23,743 nucleotides of DNA from a virus. Shown piece by piece: positions 10,893-17,718 of this stretch. The stretch covers positions 1 to 23,743 of the IMG/VR virus record IMGVR_UViG_3300035703_000408. One strand, written 5' to 3'. Numbering within the stretch: position 1 is the first letter of the stretch; every line of letters begins with the position of its first letter. The position numbers were made by a program, and so were the translations under genes. The notes beneath the pieces were generated by a model. The model made no database searches. It saw only the letters and a list, made by a program, of their open reading frames with translations, and had not been told where the DNA came from.

Positions 10893-12209
10893 TTACAAAA
10901 GGTCGGTAGAAACTGCTACCACAGGCATCGCTTGGAAGTCATCCAAGGTATGTTTCGCTGGCCTTGGGTCGGTTTCCAAGGCGATTTCGGGCTTGCCTTC
11001 CGGCTGGACAATCAACTCAGCAAGTCGTTTCCAGCGGGTCGGGCCAATGGGCAGCTTTTCAGCGGCTTCCATGTTTTTAGGTTTGCGACCACCTGAGAGC
11101 TTTTCGGCAACGGTGGGGCTGATAATCTTTTTGGTGTAAATCACCGAGTCGGGCAGGTGCATGGACTCCATCAATTCGATGACCTCTTGTTCATCACGCC
11201 ATTGACGGATACCTTTGCGACCTTCAACGAGCTTGTAGGACAAACCATCGGCGCGAAGCACTGGTTTGCCGTTATCCAAGGCGGCAAGGGTACGGGCTTC
11301 AACATCGGAAACCCAAGCCTTGATGAAGTCCAGTTTTGCGTACAAGTCGCCTAACTCTGTATCACGCACAGGCTTTGTACGGGCATTGGTCAAGTCGTCA
11401 AAGTCACCGAAAACTTCACTCAGTGCCGCATCTTCACGCGCCTTGCAAGTCAGCTTGGCGCTGCAAAAATGGCAGTTGTCAGCGGTCGGGTTGAACGGCG
11501 CATCGTCATCGCGGGTGCGGTCGGCAGCGACCTTGACACCAGCAATAAACGCTTCCAGTTCTTCAACCGTCATGCTGTGTTCTGAAACATGATTCAGCTT
11601 GGGTTGAACAATGACCAGACGCACGTTCTTGAAGTCACCCATCCAACCGAACTGACGCATGGCACCGCTGGCGTAAATTGCCAACTGACTATTGGGCACA
11701 CCGTCAACCACAGCATCAATGCGACCGGAGCCAAACTTGGCATCAATCACAAACAAGGTGTCACCGGCAGCAATGATTGCATCACCAGTTCCAGTGGCCT
11801 TGTCCTCGCCGGTAATGTGGTCGATGGGCAACTTTTGTTCCACCACCAACTCACCACCAGTCAAGGTCACTTGTTCACGGACATAGGACACATAGGTACC
11901 AATGCGCTCTATAGAGGCTTCGTCCAGTGTCAATGTTTCAACGACAGTGCTACCTTCGGGAGGTACGCCGAGGGTTTCAACTTCGTGGTCGGGCTTGTCT
12001 GCGGTTGTGTAAAACACCACGGATTTACCCAAGAACTGAGACACCTCCAAACCATCTTCAAGGGCGACACTAGACACCAGGTGTTCAGCGGTGCCCATGC
12101 GGGATGCTGCATTGGCTTTGCGGGGGATACCCTCAGAAGCCTTGATGCTGGCGGCACAACTCATCCAGCGTTTGGATGACGAAGGCGACAATTTTGCGTG
12201 GTCGCTCAT
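10893..12209 (-). CDS. DUF2800 family protein, Cas4/RecB-like PD-(D/E)XK nuclease
   Basis: The 438-aa protein begins MSDHAKLSPSSSKRWMSC, the usual start of this family. An ATG-rich boundary places its start directly after the stop of the 192-aa gene. The nuclease core shows GTGDAIIAAGDTLFVIDAKFGSG with the D...D-x-K pattern, then QLAIYASGA (motif IV-like). A cysteine cluster (CHFCSAKLTC) follows, like the four-cysteine region of Cas4/AddB-type nucleases, though an iron-sulphur cluster is only inferred. In phages the family occurs beside DUF2815 and a polymerase, and probably makes recombinogenic ends or processes replication intermediates. The C-terminal third is less conserved. Confidence 0.88.
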   Translation of the reverse strand: MSDHAKLSPSSSKRWMSCAASIKASEGIPRKANAASRMGTAEHLVSSVALEDGLEVSQFLGKSVVFYTTADKPDHEVETLGVPPEGSTVVETLTLDEASIERIGTYVSYVREQVTLTGGELVVEQKLPIDHITGEDKATGTGDAIIAAGDTLFVIDAKFGSGRIDAVVDGVPNSQLAIYASGAMRQFGWMGDFKNVRLVIVQPKLNHVSEHSMTVEELEAFIAGVKVAADRTRDDDAPFNPTADNCHFCSAKLTCKAREDAALSEVFGDFDDLTNARTKPVRDTELGDLYAKLDFIKAWVSDVEARTLAALDNGKPVLRADGLSYKLVEGRKGIRQWRDEQEVIELMESMHLPDSVIYTKKIISPTVAEKLSGGRKPKNMEAAEKLPIGPTRWKRLAELIVQPEGKPEIALETDPRPAKHTLDDFQAMPVVAVSTDLL

Positions 12210-12788
12210 TTATTCACCCAACTTTGATTTGACCTGTGCGACCACTTCGGCAAACTTTTCAGGTTGTGATTCCAGTTCAGGCACACGCTTAACACCGAAT
12301 TTGCCGAGCAGTTCAACAACTTTGTCATTGCCGAAAGCGCGGAAGTATGCTTTGACTGCATCCACCACTTCGGCATAGGTCACTTGTGCAACTACGGGAG
12401 CAGGGGCGGCTTCAACTACGGGGGCGCTATGAACAACTTGCAACACTGGTGCGGCTGGTGCTGGCGTTGGTGCTGGTGCAGCAACCTTTTGCTCAATGAG
12501 TGCCTTTTGCACTTGGTATTCAGTTTCAGTAACTTCCACCGCATCGCTGATGTTGCAGTCACCCATGCCTGGCAGTTGCTTGTAAACAGTGTTGTGCTTG
12601 GCGATGTGCCAGTAGCGCGTTCCATCGGGGTCGCCTTGTGTGGCGGCTGGCGCTGCTACGGTAGCGGCTTTGCGCTTCTTTTCGGGCGCTGCTACGGGTG
12701 TAGTGCCCTTATCCATGAACTGTTTGAGCAGTTCCATCACACCGTTGAGGGCGGCGGTGTTTTCTTGTATTGCTAACTCTAGACTCAT
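12210..12788 (-). CDS. Phage protein with A/P/V-rich linker, 192 aa, first gene of the leftward operon
   Basis: This protein opens the leftward early operon. It has an N-terminal helix (LELAIQENTAALNGVMELLKQFM) and a conserved-looking middle (DGTRYWHIAKHNTVYKQLPGMG). A low-complexity linker rich in alanine, proline and valine (about residues 105-138) follows, then a C-terminal helical domain (YAEVVDAVKAYFRAFGNDK, LLGKFGVKRVPEL). The last domain resembles short helical modules at the ends of several phage replication-associated proteins. No catalytic motif is visible. It is separated by no bases from the DUF2800 gene, so the two are probably coupled and may work together. Function unknown. Confidence 0.75.
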   Translation of the reverse strand: MSLELAIQENTAALNGVMELLKQFMDKGTTPVAAPEKKRKAATVAAPAATQGDPDGTRYWHIAKHNTVYKQLPGMGDCNISDAVEVTETEYQVQKALIEQKVAAPAPTPAPAAPVLQVVHSAPVVEAAPAPVVAQVTYAEVVDAVKAYFRAFGNDKVVELLGKFGVKRVPELESQPEKFAEVVAQVKSKLGE

Positions 12789-12975
12789 ATCAAATTTCCT
12801 TGTTTGCTAATTTGTGAAGTTGTTAATGTATCACATTTTGACCTTTGCTAAATTATTTTAAGAAAAAAAGATGATATTAGATAGGTTGCTCTAAAAAACG
12901 CAAATAAAATTTATCTCAAGATAAGAAATTATGCTTAATCGTGCTACAATTTGCTAACTTTAACGAAAGGGCAAT
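12789..12975. promoter_or_regulatory. Divergent early promoter/operator region with TTTGCTAA motifs
   Basis: This AT-rich region separates the leftward replication operon from the rightward small-gene cassette. Rightward, an extended -10 (TGCTACAAT, 12942-12950) is followed by AAAGGG before ATG 12976. Leftward, TGATACATT (complement of about 12825-12833) is a candidate extended -10. The octamer TTTGCTAA occurs at 12803-12810, 12844-12851 and 12950-12957, overlapping or flanking both candidate promoters. A perfect inverted repeat TTATCTCAAGATAA lies at 12911-12924. These look like operators through which one regulator could control both directions; which regulator is not evident. Confidence 0.5.
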
Positions 12976-13158
12976 ATGAAGTTACTAGATATGTTCAAAC
13001 TACCCACGGTCAGGGAGCAAGCCGAGCGCGAGTTGCAGGAAGCACAGCGCGAGTTGCTTGCCGCTGAAAGTGCGTGTGAATACGCACGTCGCATTGCCGA
13101 ATACCAAAAAGACCGTATCCGTCGCCTTACCAACTTCATCGGGGCTGGCAATGTTTAA
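12976..13158 (+). CDS. Small coiled-coil phage protein, 60 aa
   Basis: The first gene of the rightward cassette starts 6 bases after AAAGGG. It is almost entirely a charged helix: PTVREQAERELQEAQRELLAAESACEYARRIAEYQKDRIRRL has a heptad-like pattern of E, L, A and R suggesting a coiled coil. Similar short helical proteins occur in many phage early regions without assigned function. The stop overlaps the start of the 38-aa gene by 8 bases. A regulator-binding or scaffold role is possible, but nothing in the sequence specifies one. Confidence 0.7.
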   Translation: MKLLDMFKLPTVREQAERELQEAQRELLAAESACEYARRIAEYQKDRIRRLTNFIGAGNV

Positions 13159-13267
13159 AAAGTTCTCACTTTTCAACACCCTGTACCGCATGTACCGGCG
13201 CTTTGGTTGCAGCCCTTATGTGGCTGCGCGACGTGCCAAGAAAACGCTTGAACAAGGGGGGTTGTGA
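13151..13267 (+). CDS. Very small basic phage protein, 38 aa
   Basis: The ATG lies behind GGGG within the end of the previous gene and the stop overlaps the next start by one base (TGATG), so it sits in a coupled chain. The sequence FNTLYRMYRRFGCSPYVAARRAKKTL is basic and amphipathic, a pattern I associate with tiny conserved proteins of phage early regions. No function is known to me. The conserved-looking R-R-F-G-x-S-P and A-R-R-A segments and the tight overlaps are the evidence that it is translated. Confidence 0.6.
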   Translation: MFKKFSLFNTLYRMYRRFGCSPYVAARRAKKTLEQGGL

Positions 13268-13404
13268 TGTACGGTAGCAATAGACCCTTAATCTGGTGCG
13301 GCAAGTGCCAGGCGTATCGTGTGCCAGAGGGCGGTGTTCATCTTGGTAGTGCTTGGATGTGCGCCCGATGCTTCAAATTCAAGATGGTGCGAGGTCGCAA
13401 ATGA
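13267..13404 (+). CDS. Zinc-ribbon mini-protein, 45 aa
   Basis: This small gene begins at the TGATG junction with the 38-aa gene and ends in an ATGA overlap with the next. It contains two CxxC knuckles, WCGKC and MCARC, spaced as in a single zinc ribbon, with a basic tail (FKFKMVRGRK). Zinc ribbons of this size usually bind nucleic acid or a protein partner. It is followed at once by a second, unrelated zinc ribbon gene. Function unknown. Confidence 0.65.
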   Translation: MYGSNRPLIWCGKCQAYRVPEGGVHLGSAWMCARCFKFKMVRGRK

Positions 13405-13577
13405 AGTGCCCGAATTGTAAAGAAGCAGAGTTAAAGACCATCGAAACGCGACAGGACGTTGAACGTACCTACAGAAACAAACGATGCCCAAAATGCCTGT
13501 GGACATTCACCAGTGTCGAGGAAATACCGGACACGGTACCGGTTATCCCAACACGAATTAGAAGGAAAAGCAAATGA
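13401..13577 (+). CDS. Zinc-ribbon protein resembling the NrdR N-terminal domain, 58 aa
   Basis: The start is ATG 13401, in an ATGA overlap with the preceding gene, giving MKCPNCKEAELKTIETRQ. Two CPxC knuckles (CPNC and CPKC) about 25 residues apart, with ETR between and WTFTSVEE after, resemble the zinc ribbon of the ribonucleotide reductase regulator NrdR. The ATP-cone that NrdR needs is absent, so it is not NrdR itself. The C-terminus is basic (PTRIRRKSK), consistent with DNA or RNA binding. It is coupled to the 163-aa gene by another ATGA. Confidence 0.7.
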   Translation: MKCPNCKEAELKTIETRQDVERTYRNKRCPKCLWTFTSVEEIPDTVPVIPTRIRRKSK

Positions 13578-14065
13578 GCCGAGTAGCACGCAGAAAACGA
13601 GTGGCAGCGGCCTACAGTTTCATGGATGAGTTGTTGGCCTCACCTACTGAGCCAATGCCGGAAGCCATGCGAACCTATCACCTGACCCGTATTTATCAAG
13701 GTATCAGTTCCTTGGAAAAAGCACCTGTACCGACCTTGCAAGACTGGCAAGCGGTGTCTGATGGAGTCAACATGGTTGAAACGCTGATTGTTGAAATGAA
13801 GCTGGTGGAAGATGCCAGTGGGCTGCTTCAAGATGCGGTCACGGCACTGGCACTGGCGGGCAAACGCTATCTGGCTGGCGGCAATCTGCGGCTCGATGCC
13901 AGTGGTATCCAAGCAGTTCGGGCAATCATTGAGGACTACTCATCAATGCTCGATGTGGTACCCCACCGAACGATGGTGCGGTGTCACCGACTCACTGAAA
14001 TGCGGGTGATGGGCGTTCGCGCTGGAACACGCAAGGCCAATGCCGAGGCGGTGGTGAAGCTATGA
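13574..14065 (+). CDS. Helical phage protein of unknown function, 163 aa
   Basis: This gene is joined by ATGA to the zinc-ribbon gene and, at its other end, to the 81-aa gene. The protein starts with a basic patch (MSRVARRKRV) and is mostly helical, with MPEAMRTYHLTRIYQGISSLEKAP, TLQDWQAVSDGVNMVETLI, LLQDAVTALALAGKRY and YSSMLDVVPHRTMVRCHR as clear segments. I recognise the pattern as one seen repeatedly in proteobacterial prophages but cannot name a function. There are no cysteine motifs, Walker motifs or membrane segments. Confidence 0.72.
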   Translation: MSRVARRKRVAAAYSFMDELLASPTEPMPEAMRTYHLTRIYQGISSLEKAPVPTLQDWQAVSDGVNMVETLIVEMKLVEDASGLLQDAVTALALAGKRYLAGGNLRLDASGIQAVRAIIEDYSSMLDVVPHRTMVRCHRLTEMRVMGVRAGTRKANAEAVVKL

Positions 14066-14307
14066 CGAGAAATCAGATAGCCGAAGTGCTTGGTGATGTG
14101 CTTTTTTTAGACCCGTTATATGACGATGCAATCATCGGTATCGCTGAAAACTTTACCGAGTCAGTTGTTGCCTACAACACCTCAAAGGTGCTCGAAATTC
14201 TGGTCAAAAACGGAATTGAGGACATGGAAGGTGCGGCAGAGTTTTTTGAATACAACATTTTAGGAACTTACAAAGAAGGGCGAATGCCCATCTTTGTTTC
14301 ACTATAG
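14062..14307 (+). CDS. Acidic small phage protein, 81 aa
   Basis: Coupled by ATGA to the gene before it, this acidic protein has short helices (NQIAEVLGDVLFLD, DDAIIGIAENFTESVVAY, SKVLEILVKNGIEDMEGAAEFFEYN) and a GTYKEGRMPIFV ending. Its charge, low pI by eye and small size are compatible with a protein- or DNA-mimic inhibitor, but that is speculation. No family is recognised. It sits in a run of nine coupled or nearly coupled genes leading to the methyltransferase. Confidence 0.65.
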   Translation: MTRNQIAEVLGDVLFLDPLYDDAIIGIAENFTESVVAYNTSKVLEILVKNGIEDMEGAAEFFEYNILGTYKEGRMPIFVSL

Positions 14308-14309
14308 AT

Positions 14310-14489
14310 ATGAACGAAACACCAGAACTAATAAACCCATTGATGGTCACACAGCGCGACAAGCTGGCGGCTGATGCAGTGGTCGAACTGTTACCTAAAT
14401 ACTGCAAAAAGTTTGATTTTGACATTGTGGAACGAGCTTACGCCATTGCAGACAAGACATTGAAGGAAATTGAAAGGACGAAAAAATGA
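14310..14489 (+). CDS. Small helical phage protein, 59 aa
   Basis: The ATG lies 2 bases after the previous stop, and the stop overlaps the next start as ATGA. The sequence has two helices, LMVTQRDKLAADAVVELLPKY and DIVERAYAIADKTLKEIER. There is only a weak ribosome binding site, so translation is probably by re-initiation from the gene upstream. Function unknown. Confidence 0.6.
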   Translation: MNETPELINPLMVTQRDKLAADAVVELLPKYCKKFDFDIVERAYAIADKTLKEIERTKK

Positions 14490-14596
14490 ACGATGAATTT
14501 TACGAACAACAAACCGTGGGCGATTGGGTTGTCAGTGTACTGGCGACCGTTGGGGCAGCGGCAACTTTTATTTTTGCACTGGTGTACTCATTATGA
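14486..14596 (+). CDS. Single-span membrane mini-protein, 36 aa
   Basis: AAAGGA lies before the ATG, which overlaps the previous stop. The protein has an acidic N-terminus (MNDEFYEQQTVGDW) and one hydrophobic span, VVSVLATVGAAATFIFALVY, reaching almost to the C-terminus. It should insert into the inner membrane. Tiny membrane proteins of this kind occur in phage early regions, sometimes in superinfection exclusion, but no role can be assigned here. The stop overlaps the methyltransferase start as ATGA. Confidence 0.6.
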   Translation: MNDEFYEQQTVGDWVVSVLATVGAAATFIFALVYSL

Positions 14597-15825
14597 ACTT
14601 GATTAACTCAGATTGCTTAGAAGCATTGAAGTTGATGCCTGACAACTGCATTGACGCGATTGTGACCGACCCGCCGTATGGACTGGCTTTCATGGGTAAG
14701 AAGTGGGACTATGACGTGCCAAGCGTTGAACTTTGGGCTGAGTGCCTGCGGGTGTTGAAGCCTGGTGGTCACTTGTTGGCGTTTGCTGGCACACGAACAC
14801 AACACCGTATGGCTGTGCGGATTGAGGACGCTGGGTTTGAAATACGCGACATGATTGCATGGGTGTACGGTTCTGGCTTTCCAAAGTCGTTGGCGGTTGA
14901 TAAGGCGCTGGATGGTGTCTTGGGCAAACAGGGAAAAGGGTTTAAAGCGGCTGGCGATGATGGGCGCGAAGCAGAATTTAAACAAGACCTGAGCAAGCGC
15001 AGCGATTATGGTTACAAATACGAGCCAGCTACCGATGCAGCAAAACAATGGGAAGGTTGGGGCACAGCCTTGAAACCCGCACTAGAGCCGATAACCGTTG
15101 CACGTAAACCGCTAATAGGAACTGTTGCCGATAACGTATTGGCGCATGGCACTGGCGGCATAAATGTTGATGGGTGTAGGGTGGGTGACGAGGTTCGCAC
15201 AAACGCAGGGATGTCGTCGTTGGGCGTGATGCATGACGATAACTGGCAACCCAAGGATGTTTCAACAACGGTTCAAGGCCGTTGGCCCGCAAACCTAATC
15301 CATGACGGTAGCGATGAAGTTGTTGCGATGTTTCCTAATACAGCACCGAGCAAAGCGTCAGCGGGGGGCGGCAGCAACCCTAACCCGATGGATTGGGGTA
15401 ATAGCAGGTCTGACGGAGATGAAGTTAAAGGTCATACCGACAACGGCGGCTCTGCATCACGCTTTTTCTACTGCGCCAAAGCAAGTAAAAAAGACCGTGA
15501 CGAGGGGTTGGATGGGTTTGAGAAACGAGAGAACGCCAACTGGCCGCAGAGCATGGACGGCGACGATAAGCGTGGCGCTGCACCCCGCGCCAACATCCAC
15601 CCTACCGTCAAACCAACCGACCTGATGCGCTACCTGTGCCGCTTGGTGACGCCATCAAACGGCGTTGTGCTTGACCCGTTTATGGGTTCTGGTAGCACTG
15701 GCAAGGCGGCGGTGCTGGAAGGCTTCAGGTTCATTGGCATTGAGCGTGAAGCCGCTTACTTTGAAATTGCCAGTGCGCGGGTGCTGGCTGCTACCGATTC
15801 AATTTTTAACGACCTTTGGATGTGA
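14593..15825 (+). CDS. DNA methyltransferase, N4/N6 class with DPPY (probably N6-adenine)
   Basis: I take the start as ATG 14593 (MNLINSDCLEALKLMP) because it makes an ATGA overlap with the membrane gene; the longer frame runs back through that gene. The 410-aa protein has the catalytic motif DPPY at 26-29 near the N-terminus. The AdoMet-binding motif is near the C-terminus as LDPFMGSGSTG (D361-G367), preceded by HPTVKPTDLMRYL. This is the beta order, and DPPY indicates N6-adenine methylation. The central region (about 100-330) is long and variable and probably holds target recognition. No restriction endonuclease gene is adjacent, so it is most likely a solitary phage enzyme that protects its DNA or adjusts regulation. 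Target sequence unknown. Confidence 0.93.
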   Translation: MNLINSDCLEALKLMPDNCIDAIVTDPPYGLAFMGKKWDYDVPSVELWAECLRVLKPGGHLLAFAGTRTQHRMAVRIEDAGFEIRDMIAWVYGSGFPKSLAVDKALDGVLGKQGKGFKAAGDDGREAEFKQDLSKRSDYGYKYEPATDAAKQWEGWGTALKPALEPITVARKPLIGTVADNVLAHGTGGINVDGCRVGDEVRTNAGMSSLGVMHDDNWQPKDVSTTVQGRWPANLIHDGSDEVVAMFPNTAPSKASAGGGSNPNPMDWGNSRSDGDEVKGHTDNGGSASRFFYCAKASKKDRDEGLDGFEKRENANWPQSMDGDDKRGAAPRANIHPTVKPTDLMRYLCRLVTPSNGVVLDPFMGSGSTGKAAVLEGFRFIGIEREAAYFEIASARVLAATDSIFNDLWM

Positions 15826-15827
15826 CT

Positions 15828-16013
15828 ATGAACAATTACCGACCCGCATCAACCGATGCAATGCAATGGCAAACCGAGATTCAAATATTGGGACTCGTCA
15901 AGCGGCTCAAAGAGTACGCAAAAACTGTTGAGAGTGATTCTATGGGGTGCGACCTAGAAGTGGCCGCAAATTTATTGAACGAATTTTTAAGGACGAGTGA
16001 TGACTTCAAATGA
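15828..16013 (+). CDS. Small phage protein, 61 aa
   Basis: The ATG lies 2 bases after the methyltransferase stop, giving MNNYRPASTDAMQWQTEIQ. It is a mainly helical protein (LGLVKRLKEYAKTVES, LEVAANLLNEFLRTS) with one cysteine and no motif. Its 3' end overlaps the next gene by 14 bases. Function unknown; expression is probably coupled to the methyltransferase. Confidence 0.6.
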   Translation: MNNYRPASTDAMQWQTEIQILGLVKRLKEYAKTVESDSMGCDLEVAANLLNEFLRTSDDFK

Positions 16014-16305
16014 ACGACCTGTAGCGTGGTGCGTCATTGAGAGCGGTAGGGTAAAAGGATTATGCAAGTCAATACCTGCTGTAATGAACGCAGATAAATG
16101 GCAACCACTCTACGCCGAGCCGCCTCAGCGCGAATGGGTGGGGCTGACGGATGAGCAGGTCATTAAATTAGCACAAGAATGGCCTGCTGATGAAACAAAC
16201 GATTGGGCGAGCTACCTTGATTTTGCCCGAGCCGTTGAAGCCAAGCTAAAGCAGCTTAATCAGCGCAACGGTAGTGCCAACGGAAGCAGCCATGAACGCA
16301 CCTAG
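16000..16305 (+). CDS. Phage protein of the KWQPLYxxPP type, 101 aa
   Basis: The ATG at 16000 has AAGGA 6 bases upstream and lies inside the end of the previous gene. The protein opens with RPVAWCVIESGRV and continues with NADKWQPLYAEPPQREWVGLTDEQV. That signature is found in many small prophage proteins, often with a C-terminal helix of the form FARAVEAKLKQLN, also present here. These proteins have no established function. The 3' end overlaps the antisense coiled-coil gene by 60 bases. Confidence 0.72.
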   Translation: MTSNERPVAWCVIESGRVKGLCKSIPAVMNADKWQPLYAEPPQREWVGLTDEQVIKLAQEWPADETNDWASYLDFARAVEAKLKQLNQRNGSANGSSHERT

Positions 16306-16536
16306 TTTGATAGTTAGCCGTAGTTCAACAGCTTGTAACTCTTTGGTAAGCGCGTCAATGCGGTTGTCTATACGGCTGACCTCAAATTTAAGGTCTGATT
16401 TTGTAGCAAGGTCTTGACCTGCGGAGTCAAAGACCTCTGCCAGTGCTTCGGCTCTGGCTTCGGCTTGTTCACGCGACACACCTGCTTTTTCAAGGCGTTG
16501 CACAAATTTGAGAGTGTCAAAAGTAAGCGTGGTCAT
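16246..16536 (-). CDS. DUF1640-like coiled-coil membrane protein, 96 aa
   Basis: The protein has the layout of DUF1640 members: FDTLKFVQRLEKAGVSREQAEARAEALAEVF at the start, then ATKSDLKFEVSRIDNRIDALTKELQAVE as a coiled coil, and a C-terminal membrane span (LGAFMAASVGTTVALIKLL). These bacterial and phage proteins are similar in shape to mitochondrial CCDC90/MCUR1 proteins, but their role in phages is unknown. It is the only leftward gene in this stretch and overlaps the 101-aa gene tail to tail by 60 bases. The ribosome binding site is weak. Confidence 0.75.
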   Translation of the reverse strand: MTTLTFDTLKFVQRLEKAGVSREQAEARAEALAEVFDSAGQDLATKSDLKFEVSRIDNRIDALTKELQAVELRLTIKLGAFMAASVGTTVALIKLL

Positions 16537-16577
16537 AGCAACAGTTTACACCACAAATGTTTAGAAAGGATTTAAAA

Positions 16578-16769
16578 ATGTCACATTGCCAAAACTACGA
16601 ACTGGACAACCAGATAGCGGAACTCGAACACGAGAACAAGTTGTTACGTGCCAGAAACGAGCGACTTCAAGCGTGTATTGATGCAATAGTGCCACGGCTT
16701 GAAGCTGCTTGTGGTGCCAGTGCTATGCCCCCTACGGTGATTCGGGACTTCATCAATCAGAATAGTTAG
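16578..16769 (+). CDS. Coiled-coil phage protein, 63 aa
   Basis: GAAAGGA at 16564-16570 sets the start at ATG 16578 and not at an earlier ATG. The protein is a coiled coil (ELDNQIAELEHENKLLRARNERLQACIDAIV) followed by a short tail ending in VIRDFINQN. It resembles small leucine-zipper-like proteins of phage early regions. The stop overlaps that of brnA on the opposite strand by 4 bases. Function unknown. Confidence 0.65.
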   Translation: MSHCQNYELDNQIAELEHENKLLRARNERLQACIDAIVPRLEAACGASAMPPTVIRDFINQNS

Positions 16770-17062
16770 GCTTTCAACCCGCCTTGGTCTAACGCTTGAC
16801 GTAGTAGCGCATTTACTCTTGTTTGCCAACCTTTACCACTGGCACGCAAAGCGGCCGCTACGTCAGCATCAACGCGCAAGGACAACATGGGGCGCACGAC
16901 ATTTGAACGCGGTCTGCCAATGCGTTTACGCATGGTTGTAAACTCAGCTTCGCTCACTTCATGGGTATCAGGGTCGGCAGCAATGCCGGCACGAATGTCA
17001 GCATCTTCCATATCACTAGGTAAGTTGAAAACTCGACCCGATTTAGTTGAAATTTTTAACAT
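16766..17062 (-). CDS. brnA: BrnA-type antitoxin
   Basis: The 98-aa protein carries the C-terminal ribbon-helix-helix of BrnA antitoxins: PMLSLRVDADVAAALRASGKGWQTRVNALLRQAL, with the characteristic G-K-G-W-Q-T-R-x-N. The N-terminal half (LPSDMEDADIRAGIAADPDTHE) is the toxin-contacting segment. It neutralises BrnT and, with it, represses the shared promoter. It overlaps the toxin gene by 20 bases and follows it, the normal order for this system. Identification is strong. Confidence 0.92.
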   Translation of the reverse strand: MLKISTKSGRVFNLPSDMEDADIRAGIAADPDTHEVSEAEFTTMRKRIGRPRSNVVRPMLSLRVDADVAAALRASGKGWQTRVNALLRQALDQGGLKA

Positions 17063-17321
17063 AATTTTTTACCTCTTGTCTGGTTGCTTTACGCAAACTG
17101 ATTACACGCATAACATCTTCGCTACGCTCTACAAACACAACACAATAAATTTCGTTGCCAATCGGCGCAAAACCAATCATGCGTTGTTCATAGTAATCGT
17201 GGCAGGTAGCATCTTCATGGCTAATCATCATGTCCCATTCAATACCCGAAGCCAAAGTCAATGACAACTTGTGATTTTTGACATTGAGAGCATCTTTAAC
17301 AGGGTCGAATGTGATTTGCAT
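17043..17321 (-). CDS. brnT: BrnT-type toxin (RelE-like ribonuclease fold)
   Basis: The 92-aa protein begins MQITFDPVKDALNVKNHKLSL with the F-D-x-x-K...N-x-x-K-H-x-x-S-L pattern of BrnT. It continues with ASGIEWD and a beta segment (RMIGFAPIGNEIYCVVFV), and closes with RVISLRKATRQEVKNY. BrnT toxins are small RNases that stop translation and are held in check by BrnA. It is read from a near-consensus promoter just upstream. In a phage genome it may stabilise the element or act in defence against other phages. Confidence 0.92.
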   Translation of the reverse strand: MQITFDPVKDALNVKNHKLSLTLASGIEWDMMISHEDATCHDYYEQRMIGFAPIGNEIYCVVFVERSEDVMRVISLRKATRQEVKNYVKNFN

Positions 17322-17328
17322 GGTGGTT

Positions 17329-17357
17329 ATTGTATTGACAAATTTACTTTATGTCAA
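17329..17357 (-). promoter_or_regulatory. Near-consensus promoter and operator of brnT-brnA
   Basis: Read leftward, TTGACA (complement of 17352-17357) and TACAAT (complement of 17329-17334) are separated by exactly 17 bases. The interval 17335-17357 is bounded by TTGACA and TGTCAA, forming an inverted repeat that spans the spacer and the -35. This is the natural place for BrnA-BrnT autorepression. The transcript start would fall very close to the brnT ATG, so the leader is extremely short. Confidence 0.75.
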
Positions 17358-17382
17358 GACAAAAAGTAAAATTTTTAACACC

Positions 17383-17404
17383 ATACAGGTTGAATTGCCT
17401 GTAT
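17383..17404 (+). promoter_or_regulatory. Inverted repeat overlapping the -10 box of the 77-aa gene
   Basis: ATACAGG (17383-17389) and CCTGTAT (17398-17404) form a perfect 7-bp inverted repeat. Its right arm runs into TATAAT at 17402-17407, a consensus -10 for the rightward gene at 17434. The placement suggests an operator that would block polymerase. No good -35 at standard spacing is visible. Confidence 0.5.
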
Positions 17405-17433
17405 AATAAATTCAAAGTTTTGGAGAATTAAAA

Positions 17434-17667
17434 ATGACAGAAGAAGTAACAGAAAAAAAGAACAACGGTTGGGGAGGTAAACGGGCTAACACTGGTGGCG
17501 CTCGACCAGGTGCGGGGCGCAAACCTGCTGACCCCGATGCACCAAAGAACGTCATCCTGAACTTGCTAGTTCCCATGTCCATGAAGATTTATGTGCAGGA
17601 GAACGGTGGGGCGGGGTTTGTTCGGGCGCTGATTGAAGCCCATCAACGGGGCAAATTAAAGGTCTAA
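17434..17667 (+). CDS. Small phage protein with GARPGAGRKP basic motif, 77 aa
   Basis: GGAG precedes the ATG. The N-terminal half is polar and glycine-rich (GWGGKRANTGGARPGAGRKPAD), an AT-hook-like, terminase-small-subunit-like DNA-binding tail seen in many phage proteins. The second half (NVILNLLVPMSMKIYVQENGG, FVRALIEAHQRGK) looks like a small ribbon-helix-helix. A DNA-binding regulator is the best guess. It is a single-gene transcription unit ended by a strong hairpin terminator. Confidence 0.65.
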   Translation: MTEEVTEKKNNGWGGKRANTGGARPGAGRKPADPDAPKNVILNLLVPMSMKIYVQENGGAGFVRALIEAHQRGKLKV

Positions 17668-17688
17668 CGCTGTACTGAGGTCAAACCG

Positions 17689-17717
17689 AAAGGGTGTGAA
17701 TTTAGTTCACACCCTTT
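17689..17717 (+). terminator. Factor-independent terminator
   Basis: AAAGGGTGTGAA and TTCACACCCTTT form a perfect 12-bp stem with a 5-base loop, followed rightward by a run of T residues. It ends the 77-aa transcription unit. The repressor gene ends just beyond it on the other strand, so the stem may also serve, less efficiently, for that leftward transcript. Confidence 0.85.
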
Positions 17718-17718
17718 T

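Noticed and set aside
11589-12179. 196-codon rightward frame opposite the DUF2800 gene
   Set aside because: It is an antisense shadow of a strongly recognised gene, with no ribosome binding site or domain.
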